Shown here one piece after another: positions 1-9,366 of a DNA stretch of 22,411 nucleotides. Each line of letters begins with the position of its first letter. Position 1 is the first letter of the stretch. This DNA is from Saccoglossus kowalevskii. Taxonomy: Eukaryota; Hemichordata; Enteropneusta; Harrimaniidae. Position numbers and translations under genes: made by a program. Under the pieces are notes generated by a model. The model was not told the DNA's origin. It saw nothing but the letters and a program-made list of their open reading frames with translations, and did not search any database. The stretch lies in the NCBI RefSeq assembly GCF_000003605.2, contig NW_003126387.1, positions 1-22,411 on the forward strand, given 5' to 3'.

Positions 1-1024
1 TCAGGCTTGAAACCTCTTAATAAAGTGATTAAAGTAACCGAGTGACTTACGCATAACTTTGTTAACCGACAGGATCTTGTAGTTCGAACATATTCGAATA
101 TGCAAATGAGTTCTATGAAAAGCTGCTTTGTGCAGTGATGATAAGTAACGCGCATCGAACTGTGCAGAGTTCGCACAAACCTGTGTCATATGACGCCTTA
201 CTAGCCGATTTTGGCTAAAATAGCGCTCCGCCGCCTCTTTACACTAGTGTTTATACACGGAACTTTTTTTCCAATTTAAGTTGCTTTTTAATCCCATATT
301 TTAGTGAAATATTGTTTAGTGAGTGAAATATTAATGTCATAAATAATTAAATCGTGGAAATAACAGAAACCAAGACATGATAACGATAATCAAATTTGTG
401 TTTGAAGTTCGAAAGTACTTGCGTAATTTCCGGTTTCAACTAGTTCGAAAATAGAACGTCCTTTAACGCGATAAAATCACGCGTAGAACTTCTTCCGAAC
501 CAGACACTAGCAGCCGTAAACTCATTGCAAATTTGCGCAATGTTGGGGCCAGTTTGTCCTTACAATATTTCTAAGTTTCATTTATCATTATTTAGTAAAC
601 AGGCCCCTGAAACGATTTAATTTATCCGTAAAATACGTGGCAATCGACGATTGACTTCGAAACGTTCGAAATTTCGAACAAACTCCCGGCACACCTTGCG
701 CGATATGCGTCAGATCTGTTTAGAAGACGCCGACCTGCGCGTCAATGCAATGACACGCTATGGTTATCTGACGCATGCGCAGGTGACAACTCCCCCGCTT
801 TAATAACGAGGCGTGCATATGGCGCAAAGCGCGCGACGCCACGCCACGCCACGCCACGCAACGCGATGTGACATGACTTGACGTTGCAATGGTAATGCAG
901 GAGGTTCTAATAAAATAATTCAATGAGACATATTACTAATGCAATATGACATTGCAATCTCTTTAGTGAAATTATACATGGACTTTTTAATCTGTTAACA
1001 TGTGTGCGTGTTTTTCTGTTTCAG
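1..1024. other. Upstream/intronic DNA before first visible lectin exon
   Basis: No coding exon could be supported here. The lectin gene must have at least one earlier exon, because its first visible exon begins after one base of a split codon, but no signal-peptide-like exon with a matching donor was found. Non-coding content: a cluster of seven TTCGAA palindromes in the first 680 bases, a partial TTAA-type MITE (731-803), and a short run of the pentamer ACGCC at 834-863. The last ~20 bases form the pyrimidine-rich acceptor of the exon at 1025. Confidence 0.5.
731..803 (+). mobile_element. TTAA-type MITE, copy 1 (internally deleted)
   Basis: The right half matches the two fuller copies at 1961-2129 and 4912-5115: AATGACACGCTATGG, then a CGCATGCGCAGGTGAC terminal-repeat segment, then CCCCCGCTTTAA. 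It ends on TTAA at 800-803. The left part (GACCTGCGCG) looks like the opposite terminal repeat joined directly to the centre, so most of the interior is missing. It reads in the same direction as copy 3. Confidence 0.6.
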
Positions 1025-1189
1025 TTGTCGGCCATGATTGTCCGAACGGTTGGACGCTGTACAACGACCATTGTTATAAACTGCGTAATTTAATCAAACA
1101 GTCCTGGCAGAATGCCCAGACCATGTGTACATACGATGCTGCCAATCTATGTAGCGTGGCAGATGACTTGGAAAACTATTTTATGGCAG
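1025..1189 (+). CDS. C-type lectin-like domain protein, exon (N-terminal half of CTLD)
   Basis: First visible exon of a C-type lectin-like membrane protein. It opens after a polypyrimidine acceptor ending TTTCAG at 1024 and closes at CAG|GTTAGT (1189/1190). Both ends are phase 1 (165 bp). The peptide starts VVGHDCPNGWTLYNDHCYKL, the classic long-form CTLD start CP-x-GW...CY, followed by SW-x-x-A-x-x-x-C and the AANLCSVAD segment that matches the usual 'ga-L-a-i' strand. It joins in frame to the exon at 1630 through a split GAT (Asp) codon. Signal peptide and 5' end lie upstream and were not located. Family assignment is solid; the ligand cannot be deduced. Confidence 0.88.
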
Positions 1190-1404
1190 GTTAGTCTTAG
1201 ACTTTTATATAAGAAAAAATACAATTACGCCACAGTTTTGTCCAAAGGCACGCCTTTCAGTATTGTGATATTTTAACCATAAGGACAGGGTTTTAAAGTT
1301 GTTAGTAAAACAGTGAGTTATATCGTAATGTTTCGTGACCATATGGATTTTCAGCTACAAGAGCTAATCTCAGTAAAAAAAAAAAAAAAGTATTTACTGT
1401 AACT

Positions 1405-1619
1405 GCGTATGTTCTTCGTCAATGTTACTGTATAAATGCCGGAACGTGTTGTCCTTACATCATCGTTACTCTAATACGTGTTCTCTTCTTCGTCATTGTC
1501 ACAGTAATACGTGTTCTCTTCTTCGTCATTGTCACAGTAATACGTGTTCTCTTCTTCGTCATTGTCACAGTAATACGTGTTCTCTTCTTCGTCATTGTCA
1601 CAGTAATACGTGTTGTTTT
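1405..1619 (+). repeat. 33-bp minisatellite in lectin intron
   Basis: Four essentially identical 33-bp units begin at 1472, 1505, 1538 and 1571 (TAATACGTGTTCTCTTCTTC...CAG), with a partial fifth at 1604. Degenerate relatives extend left to about 1405. The array stops about ten bases before the splice acceptor of the next exon. Because the unit is a multiple of three it is open in frame on both strands, giving an 11-residue repeat on each. A consensus acceptor after it (TATATAG at 1629) argues that it is intronic, not coding. Confidence 0.92.
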
Positions 1620-1629
1620 CTTTATATAG

Positions 1630-1744
1630 ATGCCTTTGGTGCCTTTGGAGAAGACAGTGACTGTGCGTGGATTGGCCTACAGGATTTTTCAACTAGTCAA
1701 CGCTCCTACGAATGGGTTGATGGTTTAAACTCTACGTATTTAGG
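1630..1744 (+). CDS. C-type lectin-like domain protein, exon (WIGL core)
   Basis: Middle CTLD exon. Acceptor is TATATAG|AT at 1629/1630; the first two bases complete a phase-1 Asp codon from the previous exon. The peptide contains the family hallmark WIGLQD followed by YEWVDG. Two donors give the phase 2 needed by the next exon: GG|GTATAT at 1744/1745 and AC|GTATTT at 1735/1736. I prefer the first because it leaves about 20 residues between DG and the next Cys, typical for a CTLD. The extra Cys just before WIGL (DSDCAWIGL) is unusual at that position. No EPN or QPD sugar-specificity motif is present here or at the junction. Confidence 0.82.
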
Positions 1745-1960
1745 GTATATATAATAACACGATATCACCGTCGTTACAATTACAAAACGATTATATATTA
1801 TATAACACTTACAGATACTCAATCGTCACATTATATCTCTAAAATGTACAAAATATCCCCTTTTCATCATAATCATTCTCCAACACCGTTCCTTTTTCGA
1901 AAAATTGTTTGGCGACCTCTTTATTTTCATTGTCGGCATCCGAATAGCATTAACCGATGC

Positions 1961-2129
1961 TTAAATCGGGGGAGTCGTCACCTGCGCATGCATGCGTAAG
2001 ATGGCCATAGCGTGTCATTGTTTACAAACAAGCGTCTATTCATGAGCCTTTGCGTTTTTAGTGTGTGTTGTTATTGTCGCTCGGGACTAAATTCCCGCGC
2101 GTGCGCAGGTGACGACCCACCCGCTTTAA
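1961..2129 (-). mobile_element. TTAA-type MITE, copy 2 (complete)
   Basis: A 169-bp non-autonomous DNA transposon in the lectin intron, bounded by TTAA at both ends (1961-1964, 2126-2129). Terminal inverted repeats of about 30 bp are recognisable: GGAGTCGTCACCTGCGCATG on the left against the reverse complement of GCGCAGGTGACGACCCACCC on the right. The interior is shared with copy 3 at 4912, in opposite orientation. TTAA target duplication is typical of piggyBac and Kolobok elements; the element is too short to encode protein, so the mobilising family is inference. Confidence 0.82.
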
Positions 2130-2640
2130 GAATGCATGAAGAAAATGACATATATACTTTAATTCGTCTCGAACGTATTTAAGTCTAAGCCAAACTGGCG
2201 ACTGGATTAGAGAAAGCTACCTCGAGGCAGATGGGTCTTGTCTTGGTGAAATAGTATCCTTAGGGCATTGGCTTTGCAATAAAGTTCTGAAAATCTACAT
2301 AAGTATAGCCGCGATTTAACACGTAATAAATAATATCTATGTTTGTGTCCTGACACATCATATCTGCGTTGCACGCCGGAGTACACCATAGCTGAAGTTC
2401 TATAGCCCCGGCGCTTGGTTTTGGGTTATTTCAGGTTTCGAGTTAACACCACGACGAACGAAGTAGCACGCAGCGAAAGCAAGAAACTGCTAAGTATTAT
2501 TCACATCCAGGTTAACAGAAAGCACGCCAACGCCACCAACGATCAAAGTTGTCACATGCATCTTATAAATAATCACTGTCTGTGTCACTGGCTGTGTGAG
2601 AAGTCTTATTGAGACTTTCTGTTGTTTTTTTTCTTTCTAG
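2130..2640 (+). other. Lectin intron, no further exon supported
   Basis: Intron between the WIGL exon and the C-terminal CTLD exon. A stretch at 2435-2510 is flanked by TTTCAG and CAG|GTTAAC and looks exon-like. However it is 76 bp, which breaks the phase-2 to phase-2 joining of the flanking exons, and its peptide does not resemble a CTLD. I therefore treat it as intronic. Confidence 0.6.
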
Positions 2641-2765
2641 ATTTTCATACGACTACTATGAAGACTATGCCCTCTACGCCTGTACTGTCATATGCTTTTC
2701 TGACGGCTACTGGCACAAACGAGCCTGTGGTAGCCGGCAAAAATACATTTGTAAGAAACGAATAG
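2641..2765 (+). CDS. C-type lectin-like domain protein, exon (C-terminal CTLD)
   Basis: Acceptor TTTCTTTCTAG|A at 2640/2641, donor ATAG|GTGAGC at 2765/2766. It enters in phase 2 and leaves in phase 1. The peptide carries the closing CTLD pattern YACTVICFSDGYW...C...KYICKK, with the two Cys that form the inner and outer disulfides. The usual WND calcium triplet is replaced by WHK, and no EPN/QPD precedes it. Calcium-dependent sugar binding by the canonical site is therefore unlikely, and a protein-ligand or degenerate CTLD is more plausible. The following exon supplies the membrane anchor. Confidence 0.88.
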
Positions 2766-3120
2766 GTGAGCGAAAGTACATTTTATTCATATTCCCATAT
2801 GTCACCGCACGCATGCGTACTGTAAAAGACAGGTTGCTACTCCTCTCGAAATAAGCGAGGCTTGGTGGTTACAACCACAGTCAGCTGGCGCACACGTGAT
2901 AATAAAATAAATGCGATATTTACTATGGGGGGCGTCATCTTGAATACGGCATACAACTAAATAAGAGACAAGTTGTGAAACGCTTTTTTCAGATTCTTGC
3001 AAATCAGACAAAAAAAGAAAGAACTTCCACAGCCAAACGATCCGCTGGGGGTAATATTAAGCCAACCGCTAACGAAATTCGGCCGAATTCGTCGTTTGTG
3101 TGTGAAAAAATACTAACACC

Positions 3121-3229
3121 TAATTAGATGAAGAACATATAACACTTTCCTGGGTTATTTAAAACCAAAAACTGTCACTCCAGGGTTTCAAATACCCCGG
3201 GAAACTATTCTATGTTCTTCGTGTAATTA
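3121..3229. repeat. 109-bp imperfect inverted repeat (hairpin MITE-like)
   Basis: Two arms of about 46 bp face each other: the left arm begins TAATTAGATGAAGAACATAT and the right arm, reverse complemented, begins TAATTACACGAAGAACATAG. They agree at roughly 80% by eye, around a short ~15-bp centre. Both ends carry TAATTA. It lies in the intron before the transmembrane exon. It is either a foldback MITE or a diverged hairpin locus; no coding potential. Confidence 0.78.
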
Positions 3230-3574
3230 GTTGTTCGTATACTAGAAACTCTTTGTGGTCGTCACCCTGTTCGCTGTAGTAAAATTAACAGTAATTTATT
3301 GCATAACATGAACAATTCTATCATTGTTAGCAACAAATATATACGTAACAAAACTAAAATGAACTACGCCACTCCCACCCCACCAGGTAGAAGCAAACAC
3401 AAAACAAACTTGTTCCCATATAGCTCACTTATGTAGTCATTAATGTTTTGATTTATATGTACATGTAATGGTTTCGCATGTTTTTTATGTGGTCAGTGTA
3501 TTTGGCTTAGAGCCCATGTATGAATACCCCCCCCCCCGCCATTTGTTCACGTTGTGTATCTGTTTATTTTGCAG

Positions 3575-4236
3575 ACGGCACTACTGTACGACACACTGTG
3601 CCCCAAACTGCCGATTTCTCTAACGGGCTGGAATTTGTTGCCATAGCAACTGTGGTCATAATGATTCTCATCTTCATTGCACTCGTGTGGTCTTTTATTA
3701 TTTTAAATGCGAAGTCGTGTAAGAAATATCGTTCCAAGGGAGACATTTTAATACCGTCGTACAGTCGAGTCAAAGAGCACCCAATGGGTACGGGGGTGGT
3801 TCATGATCTCCCTAGCGTCTCGGATTCATCGGATTCCAAGTACGGGGATGAGGAGTATGTGAACGGGGCTTGTGCCACTGCGCATGACGGGCCAGAGTCC
3901 TTACCGACAGTTGCCATGGCTGTAAGCAAGATGACCAATACTGGTACCGACAATTCCGTAGATCTGAAAACCATATCAGCTGCGACTTTACAAAGCGTTA
4001 GCGATGAGGATTTGTTGACGCCGGGAAGGCGACATTTGTCGTCCAAACAGAGACTGTCACCCGGCACGATTGAACTTAGACCCCTTGGTGGCGCTATGAA
4101 TACGTACAGACGACTGCCATTGGCGACATCGACATCGTCCTGGGAGACTACAGAGTCGCCGTTATCTTTAGACTATTCTCCAAGTGACGATTTGAAAGAT
4201 GGTTCAGAATCAAAACATGGAGTATTCTTTGTATGA
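3575..4236 (+). CDS. C-type lectin-like protein, last exon: TM helix and cytoplasmic tail
   Basis: Acceptor TTTTGCAG|AC at 3574/3575, phase 1, stop TGA at 4234-4236. A short extracellular stalk is followed by one ~24-residue hydrophobic helix (about 3634-3705) and a basic stop-transfer cluster (KSCKKYRSK). A long Ser/Thr-rich cytoplasmic tail of ~176 residues follows. Overall topology is type I: CTLD outside, tail inside. Tail motifs: YSRV at ~3760 (YxxPhi sorting type), DEEYVNG with Tyr at 3856 (YxN, the Grb2 SH2 consensus), and an acidic DEDLL. The C-terminus is hydrophobic (GVFFV), compatible with a class II PDZ ligand. All motif functions are inferred from consensus only. An 11-base C run sits upstream in the intron (about 3528-3538). 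Confidence 0.85.
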
Positions 4237-4700
4237 AAGGAATATTTTTATTAAAAACATATTTCCATTAATATCTAATTCTAAGGTTATTTGTAATATA
4301 TAGATATATTTTCATGTAAACAGTGTAAAACATGTTAAAATGGTTGTCAACTTTCACTTTCCTACAACTTATCACACTGCCCGACAATCGTAGTCTCGTC
4401 CATAATTTCAACCACTGATTTAGTGATTGGCAAAACCGGACTTCACCATTTTATTCCATGTACATGGAATAATTCCTTTGTACTCAAGAGTTACCCTCAT
4501 TATCATATAAAAGTATTTGGGTACTCTAACAAGATAAGCTTGTATCTTTCAAATTTGTGTTGTACCGTTTATGTTCAGATGGTCACTTTGAGTGATATAT
4601 TTTTGGAAAAAAGTTTTTTTTTGCCAGTGAATTGTTCAAAATTTGAATTTGTATATAATAAAGATTTCTTTTATTGTCCATACAGTATTGTGCGATGGGA
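4237..4700 (+). other. 3' UTR of lectin gene with two candidate poly(A) signals
   Basis: After the TGA stop, ATTAAA occurs at 4250-4255 and a canonical AATAAA at 4657-4662. The gap suggests alternative short and long 3' ends, but no transcript evidence is available. A perfect 22-bp palindrome centred on CATGTACATG lies at 4451-4472 within the putative UTR. No coding sequence is supported. Confidence 0.5.
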
Positions 4701-4911
4701 TAACACATGACTTCACATACATACCTTCCAAGAGTCGACGTCTTACGTCACACACATCGTGCAATGAGATTTACACATGGCGTCGACCCACCAACCACAT
4801 ATCGTTCGTAGTCAAACATAAGTAGAACATGGCACTAATTGGGAACTAACTGGTGTGACCAGGCTCTGGAAACTGATGGAAGACAACAAAGTGCATTGCA
4901 TAAGAAATTAT

Positions 4912-5115
4912 TTAAAGCGGGAGGGTAGTCACCTGCGCACGCGCGGGAATTGAGTCCCACGCGATGATAACAACACACGCTAAGAACGCAAAGGCTCATG
5001 GGTAGACGCTTGTTTGTAAACAATGACACGCCATGGCCAACCATGGAAGGTACTAACATTAGTACCTTCCGTGGGTTAGCTGACGCACGCGCAGGTGACG
5101 TCACCCCCGTTTCAA
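4912..5115 (+). mobile_element. TTAA-type MITE, copy 3 (with palindromic insertion)
   Basis: A 204-bp copy of the element at 1961-2129, in the opposite orientation. The left end is TTAAAGCGGG followed by TCACCTGCGCACGCGCGGGA. The right end is CGCGCAGGTGACGTCACCCC, finishing at TCAA, one change from TTAA. The shared interior includes AAAGGCTCATG, AGACGCTTGTTTGTAAACAA and TGACACGC. It is 35 bp longer than copy 2 because of a self-complementary insertion at about 5036-5080. Confidence 0.82.
5036..5080. repeat. Palindrome inserted in MITE copy 3
   Basis: The core GGAAGGTACTAA and its exact reverse complement TTAGTACCTTCC are separated by two bases. The complementarity extends outward with few mismatches (CCATGG/CCGTGG, then GCCAACC/GGGTTAGC). 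Copies 1 and 2 of the MITE lack this segment. Confidence 0.85.
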
Positions 5116-6986
5116 TGCCACACACGTGGAGGCTGATCACTGGGTTGATGATGTCCCAAATCTATAATAGTAAAAACTATTCAGTGCATGTTGACAAACG
5201 GCACGTACACCCGAGCATAAAACACCTCGACATACCAGTTGTGAATCTATACAGGAGACTGAATGAACATTTCGAAATTATATTCATCCGCGCATGGAGC
5301 TCCATGATCCGCGTTAGTGATTTACAGTTGTTGTGATTGACTGAACGGATTTCAACTGTCTTGCTAATTTTTCTCTGGGGTATATGTTTTGATTGCACGG
5401 TGATTGCATTATTGCTACATCGATATGCAGCACAGGTCCGCTCTATGTATATCCCAAGTTCATTCTGAAAGCTGAAGACCATGAATTGACCGAGATGTTC
5501 GGTTGTCTTGTCAACAATTATTAGCAGTATACGAAGATGGTACTACCAGTTTCTCCCTGCATTGATGCTACATAGAGAAAGCAGGGAGCTGAATAAGAGA
5601 TGATTGAGAAGTCCATGTTCTCTTAAAACGACTTCTACAATGAAGAGTGCACCCTCGCAGTGTCGCCGTACCCGTCTACTACACGACAATTGTGCTGTAA
5701 AAGACTAATTCACACCATACTGCAAGCCATCGAGATAAATGATCTGGTGTGTGTGTGTAGACATGGAAGAAGATGGTTTGTAGCATGGTGTAATGTGTGG
5801 TTTCTTTTAAAGCACAGCATTTTGGGGGTGGTGACATGATGGGTCAAGGTTTGCATTAAGGTGGATGCAACACAACCTTTGAATATAATAACAATAACAC
5901 AGAAGGCGAGTTATGTGGATGAAATGTGGGTACGATCTTTGCTACGGATTTGTATGCCTGGTAGTAACATGTCATATCATCAATGGAAAGTTTTATACAG
6001 TCAATTGCAATGATCTCCCCAGTCACGATCTTTAGTCATATCTGAAACTGTTGCCTACATCTTCAACATCGCTTTCCCACTCACAGGTGTTTTTTCTCTA
6101 TATGGTAAAACATAGTAATTCCATCACAGGTGTAGTTATTGCACTTCTGCTTTTCATAATCAGCTTGAGTTTGTCTCCTACAACTATGGTTATTAATGAG
6201 GTATTTGGTCCATGGTGATGTACACCCACGGGCATTCTCTGTCACAATCAGTGGTAGAATTATGTTGCAGCAGTGGACATTTGGTGAGTTTCATCCACAT
6301 TAGCATTCAGATTCTGGACAAGTCTTCCGGAGATGTCATAAGGTCTCTACTGTTTATTGACCCAAGTGAGCTTATAATGGCGGTTGCATCCTGCTGTCTG
6401 GCCATTTAGGCTATAGAAGGAGATATGTCTGTGAGTGCACTCAGAAAGGTTTTTACTTCAGTATGGGGGCTCATCATGAATGCATGATCAGCGTATCAGT
6501 ACTTTAGCAAAACAACACTGACATACAGTATGTCTTTTAACCAAGATGGTTTATCAACTCAGTTATATTTAAGCATAACGTCTTCTGGATCGCTCCCTCT
6601 ACTTTTTACACCACAAGGGACAATGATGCCTTGTACTCGTTCAACTCATAGTCGAGACACAATACTCAAAATTTGCCATTTGAAAAAAATATTAACTGTT
6701 GTTTTATAAGACGGGGCTTTATGCTTTTGATATAGATGTAAATGAATTTCAACACAGTGTCTATATATCATGCATTCAATTTACTTTTGGTACAATATAA
6801 ACAAGAAGCAAAAGCTCCACTATTAAGATGTGCAGGAATTAGCAGGTTAACTAAATATTACCGCTTTAACCACCATTTAAGGCAGTCACCTTTTGAAAGA
6901 TCGCCAGGCTAGTATGCTTGGGATTGGCTAGTTTCAAAATGCTAGTTGAGTTTGACCCTTTTAAAGTAACCCAATGTGTGGCCACC
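5116..6986. other. Intergenic stretch, no supported gene
   Basis: No exon, RNA gene or recognisable transposon protein could be supported. The minus strand at about 6229-6500 reads as short stop-separated peptides in one frame that look faintly coding, but I recognise no family. A 14-bp palindrome CATGGAGCTCCATG lies at 5293-5306 and a short GT run near 5745-5756. Confidence 0.5.
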
Positions 6987-6995
6987 CCTAAACAA

Positions 6996-7463
6996 AGGGT
7001 GGGCAAGGGGGTAGCTGGTACAGTTTTACGGGAAATAAAAAGGGTTTTTTACAATTTACCAAGAAAAAAAAGACGTTTTTACAGTTTACATTGAATGGTC
7101 CGAAGAGCTCTCCGACTCTCCGTGTGTAGAGACGCATAGCATATTACCCTTGTAATGCTCTTCATTCGAGGGCCTTTTACGTCTTGACATTCAATTTTGC
7201 AGTGAATTGTGTCATCTAGTCGTTTTACAGTTTCTATAATGTAATTTCCCTGGATTATTCTTTACGATTTTTTATTTGGATGTAAATTCTTGTACGTACC
7301 GAGAAACAGGACACATTTTTACAGTGTACGAAAACAATATTTGATTGATTACGTTGTACATCTAGCCTGTGATTACAGAATTACGGAATTTATTTTTTCA
7401 ATTTACGTTGTACGAACCAAAAAATATTGCAATTACGTTGAACGAAAATAACCCTTGCCCCCC
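6996..7463. mobile_element. hAT-like MITE with 9-bp target duplication
   Basis: The exact 9-mer CCTAAACAA flanks the element on both sides (6987-6995 and 7464-7472; an 8-bp reading CTAAACAA is equally valid). The element ends are short inverted repeats sharing GGGCAAGGG: GGGTGGGCAAGGG on the left, and GGGGGGCAAGGG as the reverse complement of the right. The 468-bp interior has no convincing ORF. It carries many variants of TTTAC(A/G)-N-T-G-TACGAA, resembling the subterminal transposase-binding repeats of hAT elements. The hAT assignment rests on the 8-9-bp duplication and the subterminal repeats; the terminal bases are not the common CAG start. Confidence 0.68.
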
Positions 7464-7472
7464 CCTAAACAA

Positions 7473-8680
7473 GCTCACTAAAAATCTAATGCACTGTGAC
7501 CTGGTAGTCCCTGTTATGTCAATGGACAGCCCAAGTTTGATTACTAGTCTTGTGAGGGACAATATGGACTTCAGTAAGAAGATCATCCGCAATATCACTA
7601 GCTTGCTTGCAACCCCTCTAAGGCAGACTTGATGGTTTGCCCAGAGGAAGCGTAACTGGCCGAGCAATAACTTCCATAACTTTGAAGTAACATTCTGTGT
7701 ACAGCTTTTGTAGGTTTACAATAGGGCTGGGTGAAGAGCCATGGTAGACCCTAAACACGTGTTTGTTATTCATCAGCACAAAGATCTATTAAGATGGTAT
7801 TGTCTGGCACCAAGCTCAGCTGGAGAAAATTCGAAAACTTCAAACGCAAGATGAGTGAGTAATTTTGTGAGAAAACTATCAGTAATAGCTTATTTAAGTC
7901 CATGTATGTCCCATGACGCAATCTTTAATTGCTGTTTATGACTATTCATAAAGTTTGGAAGTAGTGTGGTTGGAAGAAAGATACCGGTTATATGTTTGTG
8001 ACCATGTAACGGTTCTGCAGAACAATGCATATCACGCTGGTACCAATTTGGCATTTGCATTTGTTATAATCCTTGATTTCCATGATCCTGGGTATTCTCA
8101 TTGTTTTCAGGCTTGAAAGCCCATTGTTATTGCTTTATTGCTACCAATTCGTGATTAGTTAAAACATTGAAGTGCTCAATCGCACCACGTTTTTGAAAAA
8201 CATTCAAACAACTAGTTTATAGCTACTTGTTCAATCGACGTGACATTTGATATATGGCATCTTCAGGGGAATCTTTCCAAAGTGACTTTTTAAATCTTTG
8301 ATTTTGTAATTAACATAAATTGACCAATTATCCATAATCCTATGATGTTACATTTGGCATGTTGCATCGACTCTACTAGCGCAGTCTACCCTGTGAAAAT
8401 TGTGTTTAAAGGTTGTGTAGTTTGGCTGCCATATTCGTTTTTGTGGAAAATTGAAATTGCTTATTTTTGATTTGAATTTTGTTTTGATGTCATTTGCATA
8501 TTTGTTATTGAAGAAAAATTCTAAAACAGTATCTTTTTCTCCACATAACCCAGTCGTTCTATTGAATAGTAATACATATTACATTAATAGGAAGTGTTCA
8601 TTCCAAATTTGCGTTTTTAATTGGAATTTCTTTTAATCACATGTATTAGCTTTCAATAAAGTTGGTGATTGGAGTTGCTC
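7473..8680. other. Intergenic stretch, no supported gene
   Basis: AT-rich DNA. Short open frames exist on both strands but resemble no family. A donor-like AAGATGA|GTGAGT near 7850 is preceded by a short coiled-coil-like peptide, but an in-frame stop lies just upstream and no partner exon is visible. Confidence 0.5.
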
Positions 8681-9060
8681 ATTAATATGTATATCTGCAA
8701 TATCCCTAGCAGTGTATCAGATAGAAACATGCAATCACTGCTATATTGCAGGCATTATACATTTCATATGACTAACATAACATTTTAGATGACCACATAT
8801 TTTATGTTAACTCATTATTATGCATACCTGTAATACTTTCAGCACTTTTGCAGATAAGGACACACAATCAGTGCTATAATGATGGCATCAGGCAAAAGAT
8901 ACGACTAATTAATATGCATAATGATCATGAAACTAGTGCCATAGTGATGATAGTGGACAAGAAACATGACTAACATATCGGATAACAATTTATGATCATG
9001 TAACCTAATTAATATGACAATATGACAAGTGTCATAATGTGTGCGCAACATGATGACCTT
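8681..9060 (+). repeat. Degenerate ~100-bp tandem repeat
   Basis: Four diverged copies can be lined up from the anchor ATTAATATG/ATTATTATG at about 8681, 8814, 8908 and 9008. Each is followed after ~40-60 bases by a segment like CAGTGCTATAATG and then by (A/G)TACGACTAA or CATGACTAA. Spacing is 133, 94 and 100 bp; the first unit has an extra insert. Identity is low, so boundaries are approximate. Confidence 0.5.
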
Positions 9061-9366
9061 TTCTCCCAAATACTGATGACAATCAGACAATATATACATA
9101 TTTGGTTTTGATAGCTCACTTAATAAATAAATACAAGCCAAATCATTTATGATCATCATCAGTGCAAATTGCATAAACATTCCACTTGCCTATTGATGCC
9201 TTCGCTATTCAAACTTGGAGTTTCATTCTTGGCAAAGTGATCATGTGATCATCATTTATGAGTTGACAGTTTAAGCTGCAGTAACCTGGTTATGGCATGG
9301 TATGGTATCAGGGGTACTGACAACTCAAAATCTCTGATAAATTAACTAATTAGGATCGCAATTCCC

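Noticed and set aside
2435-2510. Possible extra lectin exon flanked by TTTCAG and CAG|GTTAAC
   Set aside because: It is 76 bp and breaks the phase-2 joining of the flanking CTLD exons; its peptide shows no CTLD feature.
5820-5900. Possible Tc1/mariner fragment (GGGxxMM-like peptide)
   Set aside because: Only a few residues resemble the family; no catalytic DDE context and no inverted repeats nearby.
6229-6500. Stop-separated coding-like peptides on the minus strand
   Set aside because: Run lengths of 24-31 codons are not convincing and no family was recognised.
7369-7632. 87-codon open frame on the plus strand
   Set aside because: It starts inside the hAT-like MITE and runs across its right border; no recognisable domain.
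7800-7856. Exon-like segment ending at a strong donor AAGATGA|GTGAGT
   Set aside because: In-frame stop directly upstream, no acceptor of matching phase and no partner exon.
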